Program-made: the position numbers and the translations under genes
Assembly (NCBI GenBank): GCA_003163855.1
Contig: PLRJ01000227.1
Coordinates: 12,805-59,885, forward strand
Length of the DNA: 47,081 nucleotides
DNA from: Bryobacterales bacterium
GTDB taxonomy: Bacteria > Acidobacteriota > Terriglobia > Bryobacterales > Bryobacteraceae
Reading direction: 5' to 3'
Shown here: positions 32,040 to 41,179 of the stretch, in pieces
Position numbering within the stretch: the first letter of the stretch is position 1
How the letters are laid out: each line of letters starts with the position of its first letter
The notes under the pieces: generated by a model
The model's database searches: none
What the model was told of the DNA's origin: nothing
The model's input: only the letters and a program-made list of their open reading frames with translations

Positions 32040-34163
32040 ATGCGTCTTGCTTTCTTGTTCGCATTCAACATCGTTGCAGTTGCCGGGCAGTTGCCCACCG
32101 CGCCGCCTCCGCCTCCCCCTGCTGTGCCCGCTAACGCCCCGGTAGTGAAGTTTACAGCTAATAGCAACCTGGTAATTGTCGACGTTGTTGTTCGCGACAA
32201 AGCGGGCAAGCCGATTGAAGGTCTGAAGCAGAGCGATTTCACGGTGCTTGAGGATGGAAAGCTGCAAAAGGTCTCGGTTTTCGAGTATCAGCAGTTGAGT
32301 TATCAACCGCAACCTCCGCCTAAACTGAGTCTTTCAGATGAACTGAAACTGCCCGATGCTCCGAAAACAAGCATCACTGCCGAACAGCCAGGCCAGTCGC
32401 TCTATCACGACAAACGCCTGATGGTCTTCTTTCTTGACTTCTCATCCATGGGCATGAATGAACAACTGCGCGCGCAGGAAGCGGCCATCGAATATGTGGA
32501 AAAACACATCACCAAAGACGACATGGTGGCTATCATGCTATACACCAGCATCGTCCAGGTCTTGACGGACTTTACTAATAACAGGGACGTTCTTACCACC
32601 ATTTTGAAGGCTCTACCCATCGGCGAAATGAGCGAACTAGCCGGACTTGCCGACACCGCCGGCGATAACGGAGAAGACACCGGCGCGGCCTTTGTGGCCG
32701 ATGAGACCGAGTTCAATATTTTCAATACAGATCAGAAACTGGCGGCGATTGAACAGGCCGCCCGCATGCTGTCGCCACTGCCGGAAAAGAAGGCGTTAAT
32801 CTACTTCTCCGCCGGCGTCAGCAAGACCGGCATCGACAACCAGGCCCAGTTAGAAGCCAGTGTGAATGCGGCGGCGAAAGCGAATCTTGCTATTTACGCC
32901 GTGGATGCGCGTGGCTTGATGGCGGACCCTCCCGGGGCGGCCGCAAGTTCAGCCGGGCCCCGCGGAACCACGCTTTACAACGGCGGCTTTTACAACAATC
33001 AGCGGGCCACCATTAACGATTCGCAAGAGACACTTTATACGCTGGCAGCAGATACAGGCGGCAAGGCATACTTCGACAGCAACGACATCACCGGTGAAAT
33101 CGTTCAAGCCCAGCGAGACATGCGCAGCTATTACCTGCTCGGGTATTACAGCTCAAACTCGGCTTTGGATGGCAAATATCGCCGAATCAGCGTAAAGCTG
33201 AACAGTAAATTACAGGCAAAATTGGAGCACCGTCCTGGTTACTATGCAGACAAAGTCTGGGGCAAGCTAAACGGGCAGGAGAAAGAACAGCAGCTTAAAG
33301 AGGCATTGTCGGCTGGCAACCCGGTTACAGATATTCCATTGGCGTTGCAAATAGACTATTTTCGAGTTTCCGCGTCCAGCTATTTTGTACCCGTCTCCAT
33401 CAAGATTCCGAAATCAGTCATAGCCATGGCGAGCAAAGGTGGCGCTGACGTAACTCAATTTGCGTTTGCCGGACAGATTCAGGACGAACAGCATGCCGTA
33501 GTCGGTAATGTTCGCGACGACATTCGGATTAAGCTCGATCAGGGTGACGCTTCCAAGGCGGCGCGCAAGAGTTTTCAGTACGACGCTGGCTTCACGCTCG
33601 AACCGGGCAAATATCACATGAAATTTGTGGTGCGTGAGAACGTAACTGGCAAGATGGGTACTTTCGAAACCCGTTTCACGATCCCCGATCTAAGCGCCGA
33701 TACGCCCGGTTTGAAGATTAGCTCCATCATTTGGAGCAATCAACGTGAACCGTTGCAGCAGGCCGTTGGTGCAGCGGAAAAAATCTCGCGCAAAGAAGTT
33801 TTCGCTAACCCGCTAATTGCAGACAACCAGAAGATTGTGCCGAATATAACGCATGTATTCCGGCGGGACCAGAATCTCTATGTCACTTTCGATGTTTACG
33901 ATTCGCTGCCTGATCCCGGCGCGCCTAAAACCCGGCGGGTGAAGGTCAGCATGAGCCTGTTCACATCGAAAGGCGCAAAAGCCTTCGACATTGGTCCGAT
34001 TTCCGCTTCGCAGGTGGTCGAGACACGTCCTGAAGCCGTGCCCGTTCAAGTGCAGGTTCCTCTGAAGAACATGACGCCCGGCCGCTATGTTTGCCAGATC
34101 AACGTGGTAGATGAATTTGGCCGCAAGTTTGCCTTCCGGCGTGTACCACTTGTCGTCCTTTAA
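32040..34163 (+). CDS. VWFA-related acidobacterial domain protein (TIGR03436 type)
   Basis: The 707-residue exported protein has a signal peptide (~1-16) and then a poly-Pro stretch (~21-28). The acidobacterial VWFA-related module (~37-340) starts with LVIVDVVVRDKAGKPIEGL and SDFTVLEDGK. The MIDAS-like metal site reads D133-F-S-S-M137, so the third residue of DxSxS is Met; a later VDARGLM and YYLLGYYSSN fit the family. The C-terminal half (~380-707) is beta-rich without a named domain. Family members are secreted or outer-membrane proteins thought to mediate protein contacts. It starts 3 bp after the receptor stop, so the two are surely co-expressed. Its TAA shares TTAA with the stop of the convergent S46 gene. 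Confidence 0.92.
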   Translation: MRLAFLFAFNIVAVAGQLPTAPPPPPPAVPANAPVVKFTANSNLVIVDVVVRDKAGKPIEGLKQSDFTVLEDGKLQKVSVFEYQQLSYQPQPPPKLSLSDELKLPDAPKTSITAEQPGQSLYHDKRLMVFFLDFSSMGMNEQLRAQEAAIEYVEKHITKDDMVAIMLYTSIVQVLTDFTNNRDVLTTILKALPIGEMSELAGLADTAGDNGEDTGAAFVADETEFNIFNTDQKLAAIEQAARMLSPLPEKKALIYFSAGVSKTGIDNQAQLEASVNAAAKANLAIYAVDARGLMADPPGAAASSAGPRGTTLYNGGFYNNQRATINDSQETLYTLAADTGGKAYFDSNDITGEIVQAQRDMRSYYLLGYYSSNSALDGKYRRISVKLNSKLQAKLEHRPGYYADKVWGKLNGQEKEQQLKEALSAGNPVTDIPLALQIDYFRVSASSYFVPVSIKIPKSVIAMASKGGADVTQFAFAGQIQDEQHAVVGNVRDDIRIKLDQGDASKAARKSFQYDAGFTLEPGKYHMKFVVRENVTGKMGTFETRFTIPDLSADTPGLKISSIIWSNQREPLQQAVGAAEKISRKEVFANPLIADNQKIVPNITHVFRRDQNLYVTFDVYDSLPDPGAPKTRRVKVSMSLFTSKGAKAFDIGPISASQVVETRPEAVPVQVQVPLKNMTPGRYVCQINVVDEFGRKFAFRRVPLVVL

Positions 34164-36130
34164 GGTACGATGTCGCTCATCTTAGGCAGCGCCAGTTCTT
34201 TTACCAACGCTTCCGCTTTGTAGACCTTCTCCAGCGCCTCGGCAATCCCATCCGCCGCCACATGCACGGCTCGAGCCTGTTCGTCCGTGTAGAGATAGGT
34301 ATTAGGCAGGCTCTCCAGATTACCGTCGAATAGAACGCCGACCAGTTCGCCCGCGCGATTCACGGTCGGGCTGCCTGCGTCCCCGCCGCCCACATCGCAA
34401 GTGCTGACAAAATCAAGATCGGTGACGGAATTGAGAAACGGCTTGGCATCGATCCACCGCTGCGGCACTTGGTACGGCCCCTGGTTGTTCCGGCGATAGT
34501 AAAGTCCACTAAAAGTAGCGGCGTAGGGTTCGTTTACCCCCGCTCGATCGGTGTAACTCTTCAAAACACCGAATTCAACCCGCGGTGTTCCCGTGGCATC
34601 CGGATACTCCGCGTCGCCGAATAGCCGATAACGATACTGCGCGATTTGCGCCGAGGCGGACGCTTCCACCGCACTCAAAATCTCCTCATGCTTCTTGCGA
34701 ATGCGTTGGGCGGGTGGTTCAAGCAATTCCGCAAGTTGAATCATGCCGTCTTCGGAATCGGCTAGGGCATCGTGATTCATTGCCAGGCGTCGCCGCTGGC
34801 CAGGGTTGCGCAGATTACTGGAGCGAACAAACGCCTCGGCTGCCGCCTGCGGCGTACGGCCGGCTAAGATCGCTTTCAGCGGAACATCTTTATCGTGCTC
34901 GCCCAGGCTCTTCAGTTCTTCCAGATACAACGTCAGGAACGTCGTCTCCATCGCCTCGTCGAAGCCAAATTCTTCGTCAACCGGTTGCGATCTTACCAGT
35001 TGCCGGGCGATCCGGAATAATCGCGAGCCTGGCGCAGGTTCCGCTTCCAATATCTGGTAGGCCCTTTCATTCGGAGCCCAGCTCTTGTACGCGGTGGCGA
35101 CTTGGTCCCACACTTTTCCTGCCTCGGTGCCAAGCTTCGGATCGGCCTCCACCGCTCGGCGTATTTTTCCGTCGAAAATCGTCTTGCGCGTGACCAGTCG
35201 ATCGTCGCGCAGCCCGATCAATTTCCCAGCTGCGGCTTTGTACGTCTCCAGGAATTGAATACGCTGCGGATCCCCAGCAGTCTTGAAGGCCGCAATCCGC
35301 TTTGCAAGACGCGCAAGCTGCAGCGGCAATGCTGTGTCGCGATAAAAGGTTAGCTGCGCCGCGGTAGTTTCCCGCACGGTGAGTCGCGGGTCGCCGGCGG
35401 CGAAAACCAAGTCACCTTCACGTACTCCGCTTACATTCCACTTCAGAAAATGCGGCGTGGCAGCAGGTTTGCCGTCTTCGTAGGCGCGGGCAAAAGCAAT
35501 ATCCATCCCATAGCGCAGATAGGTAATAGCATCCCGTTCTCGTCCGAAGAAAGCGAGCTGCTGCTCTGGTGCAAAGACCAGGCGGATATCAGTGTAGCGC
35601 TTATAACGATACAGTGCGAAGCGGCTGCCGGAAAACAGATTGACTACTTCGCACGATTCACCAGTTCGGGCTGCGCATTCCGCTTCAATCCGCTTAGCTG
35701 TGGCTTCACGCTGCTGCATCTCCTTCGCGGTGACACCTTTTTTCGGTGGCAGCGGAAACTGTGCCGTGACATCTTCTATCGCCATCAGGACCTTGGCATC
35801 CAGATTAGGGCAGCGTAGTTCGGCCTTGTCAGAAGATGCGTAGAAGCCATCGCTGAGATAGTCGTGTTCGTTGAAACTCAGCTTTGCCAGGCAAGGGGCG
35901 ACGATGTGCTGATTGGTGACCAACAAACCTTGCCCCGAAACAAAAGCACCCGCAGCGCCGCCAATCCGGACCGACGCCAGCCGCAAATTGTCCAGGAACT
36001 CCGGAGTTACGTCGGCGCCGTATTTCTGCGTGACCGTGTCATGAGGGAAACGGTCGAAAAGCCACATCCCCTCATCGGCCGCAGACGGCAGGGACACCAG
36101 AATTAGGAGGACAAGCGGACGCCAGTGCAT
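34160..36130 (-). CDS. S46-family dipeptidyl-peptidase homologue with predicted nucleophile Ser replaced by Ala
   Basis: The 656-residue exported protein (signal MHWRPLVLLILVSLPSA) aligns over its length with S46 peptidases (DPP7/DPP11 type). It shows EGMWLFDRFP, ASVRIGG.GAFVSGQGLLVTNQH, YEDGKPAATPHFLKWN, GELVGVLFDGN and YTDEQARAV. The catalytic His (TNQH, ~75; usually TNHH) and Asp (YGMD, ~210) appear kept. The nucleophile motif GNSGSP reads GDAGSP with Ala at ~585 (codon GCA at 34378-34376), and the FGGDxDNxxxPR motif is FGRERDAITYLR. It therefore looks like a pseudopeptidase that may bind rather than cut peptides. I chose ATG 36130 because a longer frame from 36205 would run into nirB and bury the signal peptide. 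It starts 11 bp after nirB and may be co-transcribed with it. Confidence 0.87.
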   Translation of the reverse strand: MHWRPLVLLILVSLPSAADEGMWLFDRFPHDTVTQKYGADVTPEFLDNLRLASVRIGGAAGAFVSGQGLLVTNQHIVAPCLAKLSFNEHDYLSDGFYASSDKAELRCPNLDAKVLMAIEDVTAQFPLPPKKGVTAKEMQQREATAKRIEAECAARTGESCEVVNLFSGSRFALYRYKRYTDIRLVFAPEQQLAFFGRERDAITYLRYGMDIAFARAYEDGKPAATPHFLKWNVSGVREGDLVFAAGDPRLTVRETTAAQLTFYRDTALPLQLARLAKRIAAFKTAGDPQRIQFLETYKAAAGKLIGLRDDRLVTRKTIFDGKIRRAVEADPKLGTEAGKVWDQVATAYKSWAPNERAYQILEAEPAPGSRLFRIARQLVRSQPVDEEFGFDEAMETTFLTLYLEELKSLGEHDKDVPLKAILAGRTPQAAAEAFVRSSNLRNPGQRRRLAMNHDALADSEDGMIQLAELLEPPAQRIRKKHEEILSAVEASASAQIAQYRYRLFGDAEYPDATGTPRVEFGVLKSYTDRAGVNEPYAATFSGLYYRRNNQGPYQVPQRWIDAKPFLNSVTDLDFVSTCDVGGGDAGSPTVNRAGELVGVLFDGNLESLPNTYLYTDEQARAVHVAADGIAEALEKVYKAEALVKELALPKMSDIVP

Positions 36131-36141
36131 CACTATCCAGT

Positions 36142-38580
36142 TTAAGAGAGTACAGGCAACAGCGACTGGAACTGTTCCGGCGTCTTCGTATAGGCTTCCT
36201 TCCATGGGTCCTTATAAGCACCTGAGCTCTTCATCAGGTTTGCCTCCAGTTGAGCCGCGATGCCTTCGCTGTCCTGCACCACAATCGCCTGAATCTTTTC
36301 AATTCCAAGCCGTGCGACAAAGCTGTAAGTCCGCTCCAGGTAGCGCGCATTCTCGCGATAGTATTGAACGAAACGCGATAAATACTTCATCACCTCGTCC
36401 TGACTATTCACCGTACAAAGAACGTCGCCTTTGCGGATATGTGCTCCTGCTGCGCCGCCAATATAGATTTCCCACTTGCCGCCTTCCACTGCCACGACGC
36501 CAACATCTTTCACCATCGCTTCCGAGCAGTTACGAGGACAGCCGGCGGTTGCTAGCTTCATTTTGCCGGGCGAATCGATGCCTTTCAGATAGTGTTCAAT
36601 CCGGATAGCCAGTCCGGTGCTGTCGCCTAAGCCGAAGCGGCAGAAATCAGTGCCTACGCAACTTTTGCATGTTCGATAGGTTTTGCCATAGGCGTGGCCC
36701 GACGGCATATCCAGATCGCGCCACATGTTCGGGAGGTCGTCCTTCTTAACACCCAGCAAGTCAATGCGCTGGCCACCGGTCAATTTGACCAATGGCACAT
36801 TGTATTTTTCCGCAACGTCGGCAATGCGTCGCAATTGATCCGGAGACGTGACGCCGCCCGCCATCTGCGGCACCACCGAGAACGTGCCGTCTTTCTGAAT
36901 GTTGGCATGCAGTCTTTCGTTGACGAAGCGTGCGTCTGGCTCCGGGATGTATTCGCCGGCCCAGATCGTGCTCAACAGCGACGCCAGGCCTGGTTTGCTT
37001 GCAGGATCTTCCACTCCGCCCGACAACGCGCCAAAGACCGCTGAAACAGATTTCAGATTCTGCTCAAAACAGGCGCGAATGAGTTCAGGTTTAGTCAGCG
37101 GAACGCCCGGCACGTAGTAATGGACCGATGGATCTTCCTCCACCTCGCCGCCGCACGCCCACTCAATCACTTCCCCAACCACACTCTTACACGAACCGCA
37201 TCCCATCCCGGCGCGCGTCGCCTCCATCACTGCCTTCGCTGTTCTGCGGCCGTTCTTCACGCAGGTCACAATGGCGCCCTTACTCACGCCGTTGCAGTTA
37301 CAAACCTGTGTGTCGGCGGGCATCTCCTCAATCGTGAGTTTTTTCGATGGGCTGCCTATGTCAAATAACAACGCCAGCCGCTCTTCAGGCAAGGGCGTGG
37401 CGCGGTCAAATGTCTGCGTCAGATAGGCCGACTTGCTGATATCTCCCAGCAGAATGGCGCCAATCAGCCGGCCATCGCGTACCACCAATTTCTTATACGT
37501 GCCCTTGCGAGGTTCCGAGAATTGAACGATTTCATCACGCTCGTTCTCAGCATCGATGACGCCCATCGATGCCATTTCCACACCCATGACTTTTAGCTTG
37601 GTGGCGACCTTCGAGCCGTGGTAAGCCGCCTCGGGGTTGTGATCGGTTATGTGATCGGCCAGTACTTTAGCCTGCTCCCACAAGGGCGCCACTAAGCCGT
37701 AGACGTTGCCGCGGTGCTGCGCGCACTCGCCGACGACGTAGATATCCGGATCGTCAACGGAGCGCATCTGGTTATCTACCACAATGGCGCGTTCTACTGT
37801 GAGCCCGCTGCGCGCGGCAATCTCGGCATTCGGGCTGATGCCGGTGGCGATAACCACCATGTCACAGGGCAGGGAAGTGCCATCGGCAAAAGCCACTCCG
37901 GTTACGTGCTCTTCACCCAGAATCTTGGTCGTGTTTTTTCGCAAATGGACTTTTATGTCCATTCCTTCGATTGTCGTTTTGAGAATGGCTCCGGCGCTCG
38001 AGTCGAGTTGCTGACCCATCAGATGGCCGCCGCGATGCACAACCTCGACAGTCAACCCGAAGTTCTGCAGACCGCGCGCAGCTTCCAGACCGAGTAAGCC
38101 TCCGCCGATGACAATAGCCTTGGCGCGCCCCTCCGTATAGGCGGCAATGGCGCGGCAATCGTCAAGACTTCGGAAAACGAAGATGCCGGGCTTATTGGTT
38201 CCCTTGCCATTAAGCGTTACGCCTTCAATAGGAGGTATGTAAGACCTGCTGCCCGTGGCGATGATCAACTTGTCGTAGCGGACCGCCAGCGGTCCAGCCT
38301 TCACCGCCTTGGCGCGGCGTTTTATATCGTCCACCCTTTGGCCGCTATAAAGCTTAATGTTGTTTTCTTCGTACCAGGAAAGAGGATTAATGAAAATCTC
38401 GTCCTCATCCTGAGTGCCGTTCAAGACATTCGAAAGAAGAATGCGGTTGTAGTTGCCATAAGGCTCGTCGCCGAACATGGTGATGTCAAACATGTCCGCT
38501 CCGCCCCGCGCCAGAATTTCCTCTACCGTGCGCGCTCCGGCCATGCCGTTGCCAATTACTACCAGGCGCTTTTTTTGCAT
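36142..38580 (-). CDS. nirB: Assimilatory nitrite reductase [NAD(P)H], large subunit NirB
   Basis: The 812-residue cytoplasmic enzyme reduces nitrite to ammonium with NAD(P)H. In order it has an FAD-binding Rossmann domain (VVIGNGMAGARTVE), an NAD-binding domain (AIVIGGGLLGLEAARGL), a BFD-like [2Fe-2S] domain with C427, C429, C461 and C464, ferredoxin-type nitrite/sulfite reductase repeats, and the sirohaem/[4Fe-4S] ligands C641-x5-C647 and C681-x3-C685 (ATAGCPRNC). All cofactor ligands are present. The ATG directly follows the stop of the small upstream gene, with GGAG 6 nt ahead. It forms the nitrate assimilation operon with nasA. No Rieske-type nirD is seen next to it. Confidence 0.96.
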   Translation of the reverse strand: MQKKRLVVIGNGMAGARTVEEILARGGADMFDITMFGDEPYGNYNRILLSNVLNGTQDEDEIFINPLSWYEENNIKLYSGQRVDDIKRRAKAVKAGPLAVRYDKLIIATGSRSYIPPIEGVTLNGKGTNKPGIFVFRSLDDCRAIAAYTEGRAKAIVIGGGLLGLEAARGLQNFGLTVEVVHRGGHLMGQQLDSSAGAILKTTIEGMDIKVHLRKNTTKILGEEHVTGVAFADGTSLPCDMVVIATGISPNAEIAARSGLTVERAIVVDNQMRSVDDPDIYVVGECAQHRGNVYGLVAPLWEQAKVLADHITDHNPEAAYHGSKVATKLKVMGVEMASMGVIDAENERDEIVQFSEPRKGTYKKLVVRDGRLIGAILLGDISKSAYLTQTFDRATPLPEERLALLFDIGSPSKKLTIEEMPADTQVCNCNGVSKGAIVTCVKNGRRTAKAVMEATRAGMGCGSCKSVVGEVIEWACGGEVEEDPSVHYYVPGVPLTKPELIRACFEQNLKSVSAVFGALSGGVEDPASKPGLASLLSTIWAGEYIPEPDARFVNERLHANIQKDGTFSVVPQMAGGVTSPDQLRRIADVAEKYNVPLVKLTGGQRIDLLGVKKDDLPNMWRDLDMPSGHAYGKTYRTCKSCVGTDFCRFGLGDSTGLAIRIEHYLKGIDSPGKMKLATAGCPRNCSEAMVKDVGVVAVEGGKWEIYIGGAAGAHIRKGDVLCTVNSQDEVMKYLSRFVQYYRENARYLERTYSFVARLGIEKIQAIVVQDSEGIAAQLEANLMKSSGAYKDPWKEAYTKTPEQFQSLLPVLS

Positions 38581-38928
38581 TTAAAACTCCATCATGCCTA
38601 CGTCGAGAACTACCATTCCGCTTGTACCCGCTGGTGCCCCAATCTTCAACTCCACCGTAGTTTCAGGTTCCAAATCTTCGACAACGGCAAGCGGCACATG
38701 TACCGATGCTTTTGCTCCAACTGGGAAGTAGCGCATGGGCTTGCCACCCTTTAGCAGCACTATATAAATAAGCTCCGAGGAGGAATTTCCGGCGCGAAAA
38801 TAAATAAATTGAGATCGCTTGTCAAAAGGAACTGTATAGACAAGCGGAGTTGAAAACGGCTGAGGAGAATCCAGACCGTTTCCTTGAAATGGAAAAATAC
38901 CTTGCAGGAATTGGGGTTGTTCTAACAT
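38581..38928 (-). CDS. Small unknown protein between nasA and nirB
   Basis: The 115-residue product begins MLEQPQFLQGIFPFQG and has no signal peptide. It is mostly predicted beta-strand (FIYFRAGNSS, ELIYIVLLKGG, ASVHVPLAVV, TTVELKIGA, GMVVLDVGMMEF), so a small beta-sandwich is likely. It has no Cys and no His pairs, so it is not the Rieske-type NirD that usually partners NirB. The start at 38928 lies 2 bp after the nasA TAG, and its TAA abuts the nirB ATG, which makes it an integral member of the operon. A role in assembling or linking the two reductases is a guess from position only. I do not recognise the family. Confidence 0.8.
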   Translation of the reverse strand: MLEQPQFLQGIFPFQGNGLDSPQPFSTPLVYTVPFDKRSQFIYFRAGNSSSELIYIVLLKGGKPMRYFPVGAKASVHVPLAVVEDLEPETTVELKIGAPAGTSGMVVLDVGMMEF

Positions 38929-38930
38929 GG

Positions 38931-41042
38931 CTAAGCTTTTTCTATGCGCGCTGCGCAAACTTTAAACTCCGGCATCTTCGACGTCGGATCGAGTGCCGGA
39001 TTGGTGAGGAGATTGGCGCGGCCGGTCCCCGCAAAGTGGAAGGGGACGAAAATTGTATCCATACGAATGGTGTTTGTCAGCACGGCTTTCACCGTGATAG
39101 TGCCGCGGCGCGTGGTGACGCGCACTTCGTCTTGTGCACCAACGCCATAACTGCGAGCGGTGATGGGATGAATCTCGGCGAATGCCGCGGGTGACTTTTC
39201 ATTCAGTTCTTCGACTCGACGAGTTTGTGTGCCCGACTGGTATTGAGCCATTACTCTGCCGGTGGTCAAATAGAGCGGGTATTCCGCATCGGGTTCCTCT
39301 GCGGAGGCGCGGGTTTCCACTTTATGAAAACGAGCTTTGCCGTCCTCCGTTGCAAAACGTTCCAGGAACAGGCGCGGCGTTCCGGCATGATCTTCATTAG
39401 GGCACGGCCAGAACACACCATCTTCCCGCTGAATGCGCTGGTAACTGATGCCGGCATAATCGGCAACACCGCCGGCCGATGCGCGGCGTAACTCATCGAA
39501 GACAACTTCGGGTGTCGTTGCGAATTGTGAGGGAGAGTTCAGCCTGTCGGCCAACGCAGCCATAATCTGGAGATCGGAACGAACGTTCGGCGGAGGCGCT
39601 ATAGCGGCGCGCCGTAACAGCACACGGCCCTCAACGTTGGTCATGGTGCCATCTTCTTCCGCCCACTGCGTTGAAGGCAGCACCACATCAGCCAGTTGCC
39701 CGGTCTCGGACAGAAAAAAATCGGAGACTACCAGCAAATCCATCTTACGAAGCTTCGCTTCAATCTCTGCCGATTTAGGCGCCGACATCATCAGGTTCGA
39801 ACCAAAAACCAGCAGGCCGCGAACCCCGCCGTCCGTCCCAATCTGCTTCAACATTTCGTAGGCCGATTTACCCGCAATCGGAATACTGGACTCCGGCACG
39901 TTCCACACGGAAGCAATATAGCGGCGGTGCTCAGGGTTGGCAATACTTCGGTATCCGGGCAGTTGATCTGCTTTCTGGCCATGTTCTCGACCGCCTTGGC
40001 CGTTGCCTTGCCCGGTGATGCAGCCATAGCCGCAATAGCGTTTGCCCACTTTGCCTAACGCCAGCGCCAGATTAATAAAGCCAAGCACATTATCCACGCC
40101 CTTGCTTTGCTGTTCAGGCCCGCGCGCCGTCAGGATCATAGCCGTAGCAGCGGTACCTAGCAGATCGGCGCATTGCACCAATTGCTTTTCAGAGATGCCG
40201 GTGATGCGTTCCACCCGATCCGGCCAATAGGTAGCCACAGATCGCTTAACCTGGTCGAAACCTGAAGTCCGCGATGCAATGAACCCTTCATCTATGTAGC
40301 GCTTGCGAATGGCTATATTCAGTAGTCCGTTCGCGAGCGCTACATCGGTGCCCGGCGTAATCTGCAGGTGCAATTTCGCAGTGGCCGCCGTGGGTGTCAG
40401 GCGTGGGTCGACCACAATCAGCGATCCCCCGTTTTTCGCTTGCTCCTGGAAATACTGCATCACGGGGGGCATAGTCTCGGCAACGTTGCTGCCCACCAGC
40501 ATGATGGTCTCGGCGCGCGGAATATCGGCCAGCGGAAAGGGCAGACCCCGGTCCAGACCTAGAGCTTTAATAGAAGCAGCTGCGGCAGAGGCCATGCAAA
40601 AGCGCCCGTTGTAGTCGATTTGCGGGGTCTGCAGCGCGACACGCGCAAACTTGCCCAGCATGTAGGCTTTCTCGTTCGTTAAACCTCCGCCGCCAAAAAC
40701 GCCGATGCTGCCTTTGCCATATTCACGCTGCGTCTTGCGAATGAATGTGGCAATTCGATCAAGCGCCTCGTCCCAGCTCGCTGCGCGCAGCGGACCATCC
40801 TTACTGTCACGCAGCAGCGGCGCGGTGAGACGGTCGGGATGATGCAGTAGCGAAGCCGATGTCCAGCCTTTCTGGCACAAACCACCCTTGTTAGTAGGAA
40901 AATCGCGCGAGGTGACGGTCGTTTTTTCGCCTTCCACAACTAGCGTCATTCCACATTGCAGAGCACAATAAGGGCAGTGCGTCATACTGGCCGCTAGTTC
41001 GGGTCGAATTACTTCGAGATGTGTGAAGGAATGGGCCGCCAT
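38931..41042 (-). CDS. nasA: Assimilatory nitrate reductase catalytic subunit (molybdopterin oxidoreductase)
   Basis: The 703-residue protein reduces nitrate to nitrite with a bis-MGD molybdenum cofactor. The N-terminal [4Fe-4S] site is C23-x2-C26-x3-C30 and C56 (CPYCALQC, GGLCQKGW). It is followed by the typical assimilatory NasA/NarB sequence: YNGRFCMASAAAAS around the Mo site, MLVGSNVAETMPP, GRGPEQ-type and CGYGCITGQGNGQGGREHGQ segments, and a C-terminal molydopterin dinucleotide-binding domain (YPLYLTTGRVMAQYQSGT, FVPFHFAGTGRANLLT). There is no Tat signal, so it is cytoplasmic. No second NasB-like flavoprotein gene or nitrate transporter is visible. It heads the nasA-unknown-nirB operon. 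No obvious Shine-Dalgarno precedes ATG 41042. Confidence 0.94.
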   Translation of the reverse strand: MAAHSFTHLEVIRPELAASMTHCPYCALQCGMTLVVEGEKTTVTSRDFPTNKGGLCQKGWTSASLLHHPDRLTAPLLRDSKDGPLRAASWDEALDRIATFIRKTQREYGKGSIGVFGGGGLTNEKAYMLGKFARVALQTPQIDYNGRFCMASAAAASIKALGLDRGLPFPLADIPRAETIMLVGSNVAETMPPVMQYFQEQAKNGGSLIVVDPRLTPTAATAKLHLQITPGTDVALANGLLNIAIRKRYIDEGFIASRTSGFDQVKRSVATYWPDRVERITGISEKQLVQCADLLGTAATAMILTARGPEQQSKGVDNVLGFINLALALGKVGKRYCGYGCITGQGNGQGGREHGQKADQLPGYRSIANPEHRRYIASVWNVPESSIPIAGKSAYEMLKQIGTDGGVRGLLVFGSNLMMSAPKSAEIEAKLRKMDLLVVSDFFLSETGQLADVVLPSTQWAEEDGTMTNVEGRVLLRRAAIAPPPNVRSDLQIMAALADRLNSPSQFATTPEVVFDELRRASAGGVADYAGISYQRIQREDGVFWPCPNEDHAGTPRLFLERFATEDGKARFHKVETRASAEEPDAEYPLYLTTGRVMAQYQSGTQTRRVEELNEKSPAAFAEIHPITARSYGVGAQDEVRVTTRRGTITVKAVLTNTIRMDTIFVPFHFAGTGRANLLTNPALDPTSKMPEFKVCAARIEKA

Positions 41043-41167
41043 GCTTAGAAGGACAAAGCGCTGAGTTCAGGCGGAGAACTCGGTAAGCCCGGCAACGCTG
41101 CGAGGCTTGCTATTTAGGGTAGCGGATGCGATTTTACGAAGCAAGAAATTAGCTTTCCGTAAAGTGC

Positions 41168-41173
41168 TACCCT
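41168..41173 (+). promoter_or_regulatory. Possible extended -10 of a leaderless promoter for the M20 dipeptidase
   Basis: TACCCT, preceded by TG one base upstream (TGC-TACCCT), ends 6 nt before ATG 41180. No Shine-Dalgarno is present. The box matches the TAnnnT pattern only loosely. Confidence 0.35.
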
Positions 41174-41179
41174 CCCGTA

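Noticed and set aside
34585-35193. 202-codon plus-strand frame inside the S46 gene
   Set aside because: No coding signature; the opposite strand has a continuous recognisable S46 protein.
36131-36205. Longer start for the S46 homologue
   Set aside because: It would overlap nirB by 64 bp and place 25 extra residues ahead of a good signal peptide; ATG 36130 fits better.
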